A DNA stretch of 64,000 nt from Sipunculus nudus. Its lineage: Eukaryota > Annelida > Sipuncula > Golfingiida > Sipunculidae. Location: positions 26,199,400 to 26,263,399 of the forward strand of contig CM049322.1 of assembly GCA_026874595.1 (NCBI GenBank), written 5' to 3'. The notes beneath the pieces were generated by a model. That model was given only the letters and a program-made list of their open reading frames with translations, was not told the DNA's origin and searched no databases. Both the position numbers and the translations under genes were made by a program. Numbering within the stretch: position 1 is the first letter of the stretch; each line of letters opens with the position of its first letter. Of the stretch, positions 36,779 to 48,709 are shown piece by piece.

Positions 36779-39700
36779 GCTTATTAAGTCCATTTAGAAC
36801 CTGTTAGAAACGTCGTTTTCGCCGAAATCAGCTCGGTTTTCGTGTAATACAAGATCGTGTCTTGTGCGAAAATGGCCGATTGAAAATTGCGAAAGGGTCG
36901 TGTTACGAGCTTTATTTAGACATTTAGAACCTGTTACAAACGTCGTTTTCTCCGAAATCAGCACGGTTTTTGCGTAACACAAGATCGTGTTTTTGTGCAA
37001 AAATGGCCGATTTAAATTGCGAAAGAAGCGTTTTAGAAGCTTCATTAGGCCATTTAGACACTGTTAGAAACGTCGTTTTCGCCGAAATCAGCTCGGTTTT
37101 TGCGTAATACAAGATCGTGTTTTGTGCAAAAATGGCCGATTTAAATTGCGAAAGAAGCGTTTTAAAAGCTTCATTAGGCCATTTAGACCCTGTTACAAAC
37201 GTCGTTTTCGCCGAAATCAGCTCGGTTTTCGCGTAATACAAGATCGTGTTTTGTGCAAAAATGGCCGAATTAAATTGCGAAAGAAGCGTTTTAGAAGCTT
37301 CATTAGGCCATTTAGACCCTGTTACAAACGTCGTTTTCACCGAAATCAGCTCGGTTTTTCGCGTAATACAAGATCGTTTTTGTGCAAAAATGGCCGATTT
37401 AAATTGCGAAAGAAGCGTTTTAGAAGCTTCATTAGGCCATTTAGACCCTGTTACAAACGTCGTTTTCGCCGAAATCAGCTCGGTTTTCGCGTAATGCAAG
37501 ATCGTGTTTTGTGCAAAAATGGCCGATTTAAATTGCGAAAATAAGCGTTTTAGAAGCTTCATTAGGCCATTTAGACCCTGTTACAAACGTCGTTTTCGCC
37601 GAAATCAGCTCGTTTGTCGCGTAATACAAGATCGTGTTTTGTGCAAAAATGGGCGATTTAAATTGCGAAAGAAGCATTTTAAAAGCTTCATTGGCCATTT
37701 AGACCCTGTTACAAACGTCGTTTTTCGCCGAAAACAGCTCGGTTTTCGCGTAATACAAGATCGTGTTTTGTGCAAAAAATTTCCGATTTAAATTGTGAAA
37801 GAAGAATTTAAGATGCTTCATTAGTCCATTTAGAACCTGTTACAAACGTCGTTTTCGCCGAAATCAGCTCGGTTTTCGTGTAATACAAGATCGTGGTTTC
37901 TGGAAAAATGGCCGATTTAAATTGCAAAAGAAGCGTTTTTAGAATCTTCATTGGGCCATTTATAACCTATTACAAACGTCGTTTTCGCCGAAATCAGCTC
38001 GGTTTTCGCGTAATACAAGATCGTGTTTTGTGGAAAAATGGCTGAATTAAATTGCGAAAGAAGTGTTTGAGAAGCTTCATTAGTCCATTTAGAACCTGTT
38101 AGAAACGTCGTTTTCGCCGAAATCAGCTCGGTTTTTCGTGTAATACAAAGATCGTGTCTTGTGCAAATATGGCCGATTGAAATTGCGAAAGGGTCGTGTT
38201 ACGAGCTTTATTAAGCCAATTAGAACCTGTTACAAAACGTCGTTTTCGCCGAAATCAGCTCGGTTTTCGCGTAATACAAGATCGTGTTTTGTGCAAAAAT
38301 GGCAGATTAAAATTGCGAAAGAAGCGTTTTAGAAGCTTCATTAGGCCATTTAGACCCTGTTACAAACGTCGTTTTCGCCGAAATCAGCTCGGTTTTCGCG
38401 TAATACAAGATCGTGTTTTGTGGAAAAATGGCTGAATTAAATTGCGAAAGAAGTGTTTTGAGAAGCTTATTAAGTCCATTTAGAACCTGTTAGAAACGTC
38501 GTTTTCGCCGAAATCAGCTCGGTTTTCGTGTAATACAAGATCGTGTCTTGTGCGAAAATGGCCGATTGAAATTGCGAAAGGGTCGTGTTACGAGCTTTAT
38601 TAAGACATTTAGAACCTGTTACAAACGTCGTTTTCCTCCGAAATCAGCCACGGTTTTTGCGTAAGACAAGATCGTGTTTTGTGCAAAAATGGCCGATTTA
38701 AATTGCGAAAGAAGCGTTTTAGAAGCTTCATTAGGCCATTTAGACACTGTTAGAAACGTCGTTTTCGCCGAAATCAGCTCGGTTTTTGCGTAATACAAGA
38801 TCGTGTTTTGTGCAAAAATGGCCGATTTAAATTGCGAAAGAAGCGTTTTAGAAGCTTCATTAAGCCATTTAGACCCTGTTACAAACGTCGTTTTCGCCGA
38901 AATCAGCTCGGTTTTCGCGTAATACAAGATCGTGTTTTGTGCAAAAATGGCCGAATTAAATTGCGAAAGAAGCGTTTTAGAAGCTTCATTAGGCCATTTA
39001 GACCCTGTTACAAACGTCGTTTTCACCGGAAATCAGCTCGGTTTTCGCGTAATACAAGATCGTTTTTGTGCAAAAATGGCCGATTTAAATTGCGAAAGAA
39101 GCGTTTTAGAAGCTTCATTAGGCCATTTAGACCCTGTTACAAACGTCGTTTTCGCCGAAATCAGCTCGGTTTTCGCGTAATGCAAGATCGTGTTTTGTGC
39201 AAAAATGGCCGATTTAAATTGCGAAATAAGCGTTTTAGAAGCTTCATTAGGCCATTTAGACCCTGTTAACAAACGTCGTTTTCGCCGAAATCAGCTCGTT
39301 TGTCGCGTAATACAAGATCGTGTTTTGTGCAAAAATGGGCGATTTAAATTGCGAAAGAAGCATTTTAAAAGCTTCATTGGGCCATTTAGACCCTGTTACA
39401 AACGTCGTTTTCGCCGAAAACAGCTCCGTTTTCGCGTAATACAAGATCGTGTTTTGTGCAAAAAATTTCCGATTTAAATTGTGAAAGAAGAATTTAAGAT
39501 GCTTCATTAGTCCATTTAGAACCTGTTACAAACGTCGTTTTCGCCGAAATCAGCTCGGTTTTCGTGTAATACAAGATCGTGGTTTCTGAAAAATGGCCGA
39601 TTTAAATTGCAAAAGAAGCGTTTTAGAATCTTCATTGGGCCATTTATAACCTATTACAAACGTCGTTTTCGCCGAAATCAGCTCGGTTTTCGCGTAATAC

Positions 39701-40615
39701 AAGATCGTGTTTTGTGGAAAAATGGCTGAATTAAATTGCGGAAAGAAGTGTTTGAGAAGCTTCATTAGTCCATTTAGAACCTGTTAGAAACGTCGTTTTC
39801 GCCGAAATCAGCTCGGTTTTCGTGTAATACAAGATCGTGTTTTGTGCAAAAATGGCCGATTAAAATTGCGAAAGAAGCGTTTTAGAAGCTTCATTAGGCC
39901 ATTTAGACCCTGTTACAAACGTCGTTTTCGCCGAAATCAGCTCGGTTTTCGGGTAATACAAGATCGTGTTTTGTGGAAAAATGGCTGAATTAAATTGCGA
40001 AAGAAGTGTTTGAGAAGCTTATTAAGTCCATTAAGCACCTGTTAGAAACGTCGTTTTCGCCGAAATCAGCTCGGTTTTCGTGTAATACAAGATCGTGTCT
40101 TGTGCGAAAATGGCCGATTGAAATTGCGAAAGGGTCGTGTTACGAGCTTTATTAAGCCATTTAGAACCTGTTACAAACGTCGTTTTCGCCGAAATCAGCT
40201 CGGTTTTCGCGTAATACAAGATCGTGTTTTGTGCAAAAATGGCCGATTAAAATTGCGAAAGAAGCGTTTTAGAAGCTTCATTAGGCCATTTTAGACCCTG
40301 TTACAAACGTCGTTTTCGCCGAAATCAGCTCGGTTTTTGCGTAATACAAGATCGTGTTTTGTGCAAAAATGGCCGATTTAAATTGCGAAAGAAGCGTTTA
40401 AGAAGCTTCATGAGGCCATTTAAACCCTGTTAGAAACGTCGTTTTCGCCGAAACCAACTCGGTTTTCGCGTAATGCAAGATCGTGTTTTGTGCAAAAATG
40501 GCCGATTTAAATTGCGAAAGAAGCGTTTTAGAAGCTTCATTAGGCCATTTAGACCCTGTTACAAACGTCGTTTTCGCCGAAATCAGCTCGGTTTTCGCGT
40601 AATACAAGATCGTGT
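36779..40615 (+). repeat. 4.27-kb satellite unit, copy 2 (indel-rich, incomplete)
   Basis: Repeats the previous unit at an offset of 4274-4277. Markers lie at 36779, 38465 and 40017, and the distinctive CATTAAGCACCTGTTAG and CCGAAACCAACTCGG variants recur at the matching places. Its single-base indels are mostly different from those in copy 1 (for example TTCCTCCGAAATC near 38634, CACCGGAAATC near 39025, GTTAACAAACG near 39266), so they arose after, or independently of, the duplication. The copies part near 36340 and 40615, where copy 1 continues with TTCTCCGAAATC monomers. The end is approximate. Confidence 0.8.
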
Positions 40616-43600
40616 TTTGTGCAAAAATGGCCGATTTAAATTGCGAAAGAAGCGTTTTAGAAGCTTCATTAGGCCATTTAGACCCTGTTACAAACGTCGT
40701 TTTCACCGAAATCAGCTCGGTTTTCGCGTAATACAAGATCGTTTTTGTTGCAAAAATGGCCGATTTAAATTGCGAAAGAAGCGTTTTAGAAGCTTCATTA
40801 GGCCATTTAGACCCTGTTACAAACGTCGTTTTCGCCGAAATCAGCTCGGTTTTCGCGTAATGCAAGATCGTGTTTTGTGCAAAAATGGCCGATTTAAAAT
40901 TGCGAAATAAGCGTTTTAGAAGCTTCATTAGGCCATTTAGACCCTGTTACAAACGTCGTTTTCGCCGAAATCAGCTCCTTTGTCGCGTAATACAAGATCG
41001 TGTTTTTGTGCAAAAATGGGCGATTTAAATTGCGAAAGAAGCATTTTAAAGCTTCATTGGGCCATTTAGACCCTGTTACAAACGTCGTTTTCGCCCGAAA
41101 ACAGCTCGGTTTTCGTGTAATACAAGATCGTGGTTTCTGGAAAAAATGGCCGATTTAAATTGCAAAAGAAGCGTTTTAGAATCTTCATTGGGCCATTTAT
41201 AACCTATTACAAACGTCGTTTTTCGCCGAAATCAGCTCGGTTTTCGCGTATTACAAGATCGTGTTTTGTGGAAAAATGGCTGAATTAAATTGCGAAAGAA
41301 GTGTTTGAGAAGCTTCATTGGTCCATTTAGAACCTGTTAGAAACGTCGTTTTCGCCGAAATCAGCTCGGTTTTCGTGTAATACAAGATCGTGTCTTGTGC
41401 AAATATGGCCGATTGAAATTGCGAAAGGGTCGTGTTACGAGCTTTATTAAGCCATTTAGAACCTGTTACAAACGTCGTTTTCGCCGAAATCAGCTCGGTT
41501 TTCGCGTAATACAAGATCGTGTTTGTGCAAAAATGGCCGATTTAAATTGCGAAAGAAGCGTTTTAGAAGCTTCATTAGGCCATTTAGACCCTGTTACAAA
41601 CGTCGTTTTCGCCGAAATCAGCTCGGTTTTCGCGTAATACAAGATCGTGTTTTGTGCAAAAATGGCCGATTTAAATTGCGAAAGAAGCGTTTTAGAAGCT
41701 TCATTAGGCCCATTTAGACCCTGTTACAAACGTCGTTTTCACCGAAATCAGCTCGGTTTTCGCGTAATACAAGATCGTTTTTGTGCAAAAATGGCCGATT
41801 TAAATTGCGAAAGAAGCGTTTTAGAAGCTTCATTAGGCCATTTAGACCCTGTTACAAACGTCGTTTTCACCGAAATCAGCTCGGTTTTCGCGTAATACAA
41901 GATCGTTTTTGTGCAAAAATGGCCGATTTAAATTGCGAAAGAAGCGTTTTAGAAGCTTCATTAGGCCATTTAGACCCTGTTACAAACATCGTTTTCGCCG
42001 AAATCAGCTCGGTTTTCGCGTAATGCAAGATCGTGTTTTGTGCAAAAATGGCCGATTTAAATTGCGAAATAAGCGTTTTCGAAGCTTCATTAGGCCATTT
42101 AGACCCTGTTACAAACGTCGTTTTCGCCCGAAATCAGCTCCTTTGTCGCGTAATACAAGATCGTGTTTTTGTGCAAAAATGCCCGATTTAAATTGCGAAA
42201 GAAGCGTTTTAGAAGCTTCATTAGGCCATTTAGACCCTGTTACAAACGTCGTTTTCACCGAAATCAGCTCGGTTTTCGCGTAATACAAGATCGTGTTTTT
42301 GTGCAAAAATGGCCGATTTAAATTGCGAAAGAAGCGTTTTAGAAGCTTCATTAGGCCATTTAGACCCTGTTACAAACGTCGTTTTCGCCGAAATCAGCTC
42401 GGTTTTCGCGTAATGCAAAGATCGTGTTTTGTGCAAAAATGGCCGATTTAAATTGCGAAATAAGCGTTTTCGAAGCTTCATTAGGCCATTTAGACCCTGT
42501 TACAAACGTCGTTTTCGCCGAAATCAGCTCCTTTGTCGCGTAATACAAGATCGTGTTTTGTGCAAAAATGGGCGATTTAAATTGCGAAAGAAGCATTTTA
42601 AAAGCTTCATTGGGCCATTTAGACCCTGTTACAAACGTCGTTTTCGCCGAAAACAGCTCGGTTTTCGCGTAATACAAGATCGTGTTTTGTGCAAAAAATT
42701 TCCGATTTAAATTGTGAAAGAAGAATTTAAGATGCTTCATTAGTCCATTTAGAACCTGTTACAAACGTCGTTTTTCGCCGAAATCAGCTCGGTTTTCGTG
42801 TAATACAAGATCGTGGTTTCCGGAAAAATGGCCGATTTAAATTGCAAAAGAAGCGTTTTAGAATCTTCATTGGGCCATTTATAACCTATTACAAACGTCG
42901 TTTTCGCCGAAATCAGCTCGGTTTTCGCGTATTACAAGATCGTGTTTTGTGGAAAAATGGCTGAATTAAATTGCGAAAGAAGTGTTTGAGAAGCTTCATT
43001 GGTCCATTTTAGAACCTGTTAGAAACGTCGTTTTCGCCGAAATCAGCTCGGTTTTCGTGTAATACAAGATCGTGTCTTGTGCAAATATGGCCGATTGAAT
43101 TGCGAAAGGGTCGTGTTACGAGCTTATTAAGCCATTTAGAACCTGTTACAAACGTCGTTTTCGCCGAAATCAGCTCGGTTTTCGCGTAATACAAGATCGT
43201 GTTTTGTGCAAAAATGGCCGATTTAAATTGCGAAAGAAGCGTTTTAGAAGCTTCATTAGGCCATTTAGACCCTGTTACAAACGTCGTTTTCACCGAAATC
43301 AGCTCGGTTTTCGCGTAATACAAGATCGTTTTTGTGCAAAAATGGCCGATTTAAATTGCGAAAGAAGCGTTTTAGAAGCTTCATTAGGCCATTTAGACCC
43401 TGTTACAAACGTCGTTTTCGCCGAAATCAGCTCGGTTTTCGCGTAATGCAAGATCGTGTTTTGTGCAAAAAATGGCCGGATTTAAATTGCGAAATAAGCG
43501 TTTTAGAAGCTTCATTAGGCCATTTAGACCCTGTTACAAACGTCGTTTTCGCCGAAATCAGCTCCTTTGTCGCGTAATACAAGATCGTGTTTTGTGCAAA

Positions 43601-44440
43601 AATGGGCGATTTAAATTGCGAAAGAAGCATTTTAAAAGCTTCATTGGGCCATTTAGACCCTGTTACAAACGTCGTTTTCGCCGAAATCAGCTCGGTTTTC
43701 GCGTAATACAAGATCGTGTTTTGTGGAAAAATGGCTGAATTAAATTGCGAAAGAAGTGTTTGAGAAGCTTCATTAGTCCATTTAGAACCTGTTAGAAACG
43801 TCGTTTTCGCCGAAATCAGCTCGGTTTTCGCGTAATACAAGATCGTGTTTTGTGCAAAAATCCCCGATTTAAATTGCGAAAGAAGCGTTTTAGAAGCTTC
43901 ATTAGGCCATTTAGACCCTGTTACAAACGTCGTTTTCACCGAAATCAGCTCGGTTTTCGCGTAATACAAGATCGTTTTTGTGCAAAATATGGCCGATTTA
44001 AATTGCGAAAGAAGCGTTTTAGAAGCTTCATTAGGCCATTTAGACACTGTTACAAACGTCGTTTTCGCCGAAATCAGCTCGGATTTCGCGTAATACAAGA
44101 TCGTGTTTTGTGCAAAAATGGCCGAATTAAATTACGAAAGAAGCGTTTTAGAAGCTTCATTAGGCCATTTAGACCCTGTTACAAACGTCTTTTTCGCCGA
44201 AATCAGCTCGGTTTTCGCGTAATACAAGATCGTGTTTTGTGGAAAAATGGCCGATTTAAATTGCGAAAGAAGCGTTTTGGAAGCTTCATTAGGCCATTTA
44301 GACACTGTTACAAACGTCGTTTTCGCCGAAATCAGCTCGGTTTTCGCGTAATACAAGATCGTGTTTTGTGCAAAAATGGCCGAATTAAATTACGAAAGAA
44401 GCGTTTTTAGAAGCTTCATTAGGCCATTTAGACCCTGTTA
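40616..44440 (+). repeat. Irregular satellite stretch before the gap
   Basis: Continuous 129-bp monomers with frequent one-base indels up to about 43500 (for example GTTTTTGTTGC near 40742, AGGCCCATTTAG near 41707, CGCCCGAAATC near 42126). Monomers with TTTTCACCGAAATC, AGCTCCTTTGTCGCG and TTCCGATTTAAATTGTG recur two or three times, showing short local duplications of one to a few monomers. From about 44100 it resembles the stretch at 17280-17480 (GAATTAAATTACGAAAG, GTCTTTTTCGCC). No non-satellite sequence is seen. Confidence 0.85.
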
Positions 44441-44940
44441 NNNNNNNNNNNNNNNNNNNNNNNNNNNNNNNNNNNNNNNNNNNNNNNNNNNNNNNNNNNN
44501 NNNNNNNNNNNNNNNNNNNNNNNNNNNNNNNNNNNNNNNNNNNNNNNNNNNNNNNNNNNNNNNNNNNNNNNNNNNNNNNNNNNNNNNNNNNNNNNNNNNN
44601 NNNNNNNNNNNNNNNNNNNNNNNNNNNNNNNNNNNNNNNNNNNNNNNNNNNNNNNNNNNNNNNNNNNNNNNNNNNNNNNNNNNNNNNNNNNNNNNNNNNN
44701 NNNNNNNNNNNNNNNNNNNNNNNNNNNNNNNNNNNNNNNNNNNNNNNNNNNNNNNNNNNNNNNNNNNNNNNNNNNNNNNNNNNNNNNNNNNNNNNNNNNN
44801 NNNNNNNNNNNNNNNNNNNNNNNNNNNNNNNNNNNNNNNNNNNNNNNNNNNNNNNNNNNNNNNNNNNNNNNNNNNNNNNNNNNNNNNNNNNNNNNNNNNN
44901 NNNNNNNNNNNNNNNNNNNNNNNNNNNNNNNNNNNNNNNN
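44441..44940. other. Assembly gap (500 N)
   Basis: Exactly 500 N characters, the round size usually used as a placeholder for a gap of unknown length. Satellite monomers in the same orientation lie on both sides. The left flank stops inside GACCCTGTTA and the right flank resumes at TTCGCGTAATAC. Any reading frame drawn across it is meaningless. Confidence 0.99.
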
Positions 44941-46194
44941 TTCGCGTAATACAAGATCGTGTTTTGTGCAAAAATGGCCGATTTAAATTGCGAAAGAAGC
45001 GTTTTAGAAGCTTCATTAGGCCATTTAGACCCTGTTACAAACGTCGTTTTCGCCGAAATCAGCTCGGTTTTCGCGTAATACAAGATCGTGTTTTGTGCAA
45101 AAATGGCCGATTTAAATTGCGAAAGAAGCGTTTTAGAAGCTTCATTAGGCAATTTAGACCCTGTTACAAACGTCGTTTTCGCCGAAATCAGCTCGGTTTT
45201 CGCGTAATGCAAGATCGTGTTTTGTGCAAAAATGGCCGATTTAAATTGCAAAAGAAGCGTTTCAGAAGCTTCATTAGGCCATTTAGACCCTGTTACAAAC
45301 GTCGTTTTCGCCGAAATCAGCTCGGTTTTCGCGTAATACAAGATCGTGTTTTGTGCAAAAATGGCCGAATTAAATTGCGAAAGAAGGGTTTTAGAAGCTT
45401 CATTAGGCCATTTAGACCCTGTTACAAACGTCGTTTTCGCCGAAATCAGCTCGGTTTTCGCGTAATGCAAGATCGTGTTTTGTGGAAAAATGGCCGATTT
45501 AAATTGCGAAAGAAGCGTTTCAGAAGCTTCATTAGGCCATTTAGACCCTGTTACAAACGATGTTTTCGCCGAAATCAGCTCGGTTTTCGCGTAATGCAAG
45601 ATCGTATTTTGTGCAAAAATGGCCGATTTAAATTGCGAAAGAAGCGTTTCAGAAGCTTCATTAGGCCATTTAGACCCTGTTACAAACGTCGTTTTCGCCG
45701 AAATCAGCTCGGTTTTCGCGTAATACAAGATCGTGTTTTGTGCAAAAATGGCCGAATTAAATTGCGAAAGAAGCGTTTTAGAAGCTTCATTAGGCCATTT
45801 AGACCCTGTTACAAACGTCGTTTTCGCCGAAATCAGCTCGGTTTTCGCGTAATACAAGATCGTGTTTTGTGCAAAAATGGCCGAATTAAATTGCGAAAGA
45901 AGCGTTTTAGAAGCTTCATTAGTCCATTTAGACCCTGTTACAAACGTCGTTTTCGCCGAAATCAGCTCGGTTTTCGCGTAATACAAGATCGTGTTTTGTG
46001 CAAAAATGGCCGATTTAAATTGCGAAAGAAGCGTTTTAGAAGCTTCATTAGGCCATTTAAACCCTGTTACAAACGTCGTTTTCGCCGAAATCAGCTCGGT
46101 TTTCGCGTAATACAAGATCGTGTTTTGTGCAAAAATGGCCGAATTAAATTACGAAAGAAGCGTTTTAGAAGCTTCATTAGGCCATTTAGACCCT

Positions 46195-46323
46195 GTTACA
46201 AACGTCGTTTTCGCCGAAATCAGCTCGGTTTTCGCGTAATACAAGATCGTGTTTTGTGCAAAAATGGCCGATTTAAATTGCGAAAGAAGCGTTTTAGAAG
46301 CTTCATTAGGCCATTTAGACCCT
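46195..46323 (+). repeat. Representative consensus satellite monomer (129 bp)
   Basis: This copy carries the commonest base at every position I compared. It has 53 G+C of 129 and 11 CpGs; from its 25 C and 28 G about 5.4 CpGs would be expected. It contains three short palindromes: TTTCGCCGAAA (46209-46219, five-base arms around one base), ATTTAAAT (46271-46278) and GAAGCTTC (46297-46304). It also contains an internal direct repeat, GTTTTCGC, twice at a 21-bp spacing in its first 45 bases. Its length is 43 codons, so any reading frame re-enters itself at each monomer; one frame on each strand has no stop. I do not recognise the monomer as a named satellite family. Confidence 0.95.
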
Positions 46324-47289
46324 GTTACAAACGTCGTTTTCGCCGAAATCAGCTCGGTTTTCGCGTAATACAAGATCGTGTTTTGTGCAAAAATGGCCGA
46401 TTTAAATTGCGAAAGAAGCGTTTTAGAAGCTTCATTAGGCCATTTAGACCCTGTTACAAACGTCGTTTTCGCCGAAATCAGCTCGGTTTTCGCGTAATAC
46501 AAGATCGTGTTTTGTGCAAAAATGGCCGATTTAAATTGCGAAAGAAGGGTTTTAGAAGCTTCATTAGGCCATTTAGACCCTGTTACAAACGTCGTTTTCG
46601 CCGAAATCAGCTCGGTTTTCGCGTAATACAAGATCGTGTTTTGTGCAAAAATGGCCGAATTAAATTGCGAAAGAAGGGTTTTAGAAGCTTCATTAGGCCA
46701 TTTAGACCCTGTTACAAACGTCGTTTTCGCCGAAATCAGCTCGGTTTTCGCGTAATACAAGATCGTGTATTGTGCAAAAATGGCCGATTTAAATTGCGAA
46801 AGAAGCGTTTTAGAAGCTTCATTAGGCCATTTAGACCCTGTTACAAACGTCGTTTTCGCCGAAATCAGCTCGGTTTTCGCGTAATACAAGATCGTGTTTT
46901 GTGCAAAAATGGCCGAATTAAATTGCGAAAGAAGCGTTTTAGAAGCTTCATTAGGCCATTTAGACCCTGTTACAAACGTCGTTTTCGCCGAAATCAGCTC
47001 GGTTTTCGCGTAATACAAGATCATCGTGTTTTGTGCAAAAATGGCCGATTTAAATTGCGAAAGAAGCGTTTTAGAAGCTTCATTAGGCCATTTAGACCCT
47101 GTTACAAACGTCGTTTTCGCCGATATCAGCTCGGTTTTCGCGTAATACAAGATCGTGTTTTTTGCAAAAATGGCCGATTTAAATTGCGAAAGAAGCGTTT
47201 TAGAAGCTTCATTAGGCCATTTAGACCCTGTTACAAACGTCGTTTTCGCCGAAATCAGCTCGGTTTTCGCGTAATGCAAGATCGTGTTT

Positions 47290-48709
47290 TGTGCAAAAAT
47301 GGCCGATTTAAATTGCGAAAGAAGCGTTTTAGAAGCTTCATTAGGCCATTTAGACCCTGTTACAAACGTCGTTTTCGCCGAAATCAGCTCGATTTTCGCG
47401 TAATGCAAGATCGTGTTTTGTGCAAAAAATGGCAGATTTAAATTGCGAAAGAAGGGTTTTAGAAGCTTCATTAGGCCATTTAGACCCTGTTACAAACGTC
47501 GTTTTCGCCGATATCAGCTCGGTTTTCGCGTAATACAAGATCGTGTTTTGTGCAAAAATGGCCGATTTAAATTGCGAAAGAAGCGTTTTAGAAGCTTCAT
47601 TAGGCCATTTAGACCCTGTTACAAACGTCGTTTTCGCCGAAATCAGCTCGGTTTTCGCGTAATACAAGATCGTGTTTTGTGCAAAAATGGCCCATTTAAA
47701 TTGCGAAATAAGCATTTTAGAAGCTTCATTAGGCCATTTAGACCCTGTTACAAACGTCGTTTTCGCCGAAATCAGCTCGGTTTTCGCGTAATACAAGATC
47801 GTGTTTTGTGCAAAAATGGCCGATTTAAATTGCGAAAAAAGCGTTTAGAAGCTTCATTGGGCCATTTAGACCCTGTTACAAACGTCGTTTTCGCCGAAAT
47901 CAGCTCGGTTTTCGCGTAATACAAGATCGTGTTTTCTGCAAAAATGGCCAGATTAAATTGCGAAAGAAGCGTTTTAGAAGCTTCATTAGGCCATTTAGAC
48001 CCTGTTACAAACGTCGTTTTCGCCGAAATCAGCTCGGTTTTTGCGTAATACAAGATCGTGTTTTGTGCAAAAATGGCCGATTTAAATTGCGAAAGAAGCG
48101 TTTTAGAAGCTTCATTAGGCCATTTAGACCCTGTTACAAACGTCATTTTTGCCGAAATCAGCTCGGTTTTCGCGTAATACAAGATCGTGTTTTGTGCAAA
48201 AATGGCCGATTTAAATTGCGAAAGAAGCGTTTTTAGAAGCTTCATTAGGCCATTTAGACCCTGTTACAAACGTCGTTTTCGCCGAAATCAGCTCGGTTTT
48301 CGCGTAATACAAGATCGTGTTTTGTGCAAAAATGGCCGGATTAAATTGCGAAAGAAGCGTTTTAGAATCTTCATTAGGCCATTTAGACCCTGTTACAAAC
48401 GTCGTTTTCGCCGAAATCAGCTCGGTTTTCGCGTAATACAAGATCGTGTTTTGTGCAAAAATGGCTGATTTAAATTGCGAAAAAAGCGTTTTAGAAGCTT
48501 CATTAGGCCATTTAGACTCTGTTACAAACGTCGTTTTCGCCGAAATCAGCTCGGTTTTCGCGTAATACAAGATCGTGTTTTGTGCAAAAATGCCCGAATT
48601 AAATTGCGAAAGAAGCGTTTTAGAAGCTTCATTAGGCCATTTAGACCCTGTTACAAACGTCGTTTTCGCCGAAATCAGCTCGGTTTTCGCGTAATGCAAG
48701 ATCGTGTTT
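47290..48709 (+). repeat. 1420-bp HOR (11 monomers), copy 1
   Basis: Eleven monomers plus one base. Diagnostic variants in order are AGCTCGATTTTCGCG (about 47385), AAAAAATGGCAGATTT (47424), a shortened GCGTTTAGAAGC (47841), GGCCAGATTAAATTG (about 47946), ACGTCATTTTTGCCG (about 48140), GCGTTTTTAGAAGC (about 48227) and GGCCGGATTAAATTG (about 48334). All recur 1420 bp later. Boundaries are approximate because the phase is arbitrary. Confidence 0.88.

Larger units (their letters stand above)
1..44440 (+). repeat. 129-bp satellite array, left domain (heterogeneous subfamily)
   Basis: Head-to-tail tandem array of a 129-bp monomer, about 344 copies by length, all in one orientation. Successive GTTACAAACG motifs are spaced 129 bp apart. 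Several monomer variants alternate here. One reads TTAGACCCTGTTAC and another TTAGAACCTGTTAC. A third carries GGGTCGTGTTACGAGCTTTA. Others carry GTGGTTTCTGGAAAAATGG, TGTTTGAGAAGCTTCATTAG or CAAAAAATTTCCGATTTAAA (the last adds one base). The variants recur in the same order, so the array is organised into higher-order repeats. No gene, RNA gene or non-satellite insertion is visible in this span. The strand given is only the orientation used to describe the monomer. Confidence 0.98.

Noticed and set aside
1-44440. CRISPR array
   Set aside because: The repeats are 129 bp and directly adjacent with no unique spacers, and no cas genes are present.
46209-46304. CENP-B-box-like site in the monomer
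   Set aside because: By eye, no segment matches the spaced TTCG and CGGG core of the box; only isolated TTCG steps are present.
44361-47441. A 1026-codon frame across the gap
   Set aside because: It runs through 500 Ns, so its continuity is an artefact.
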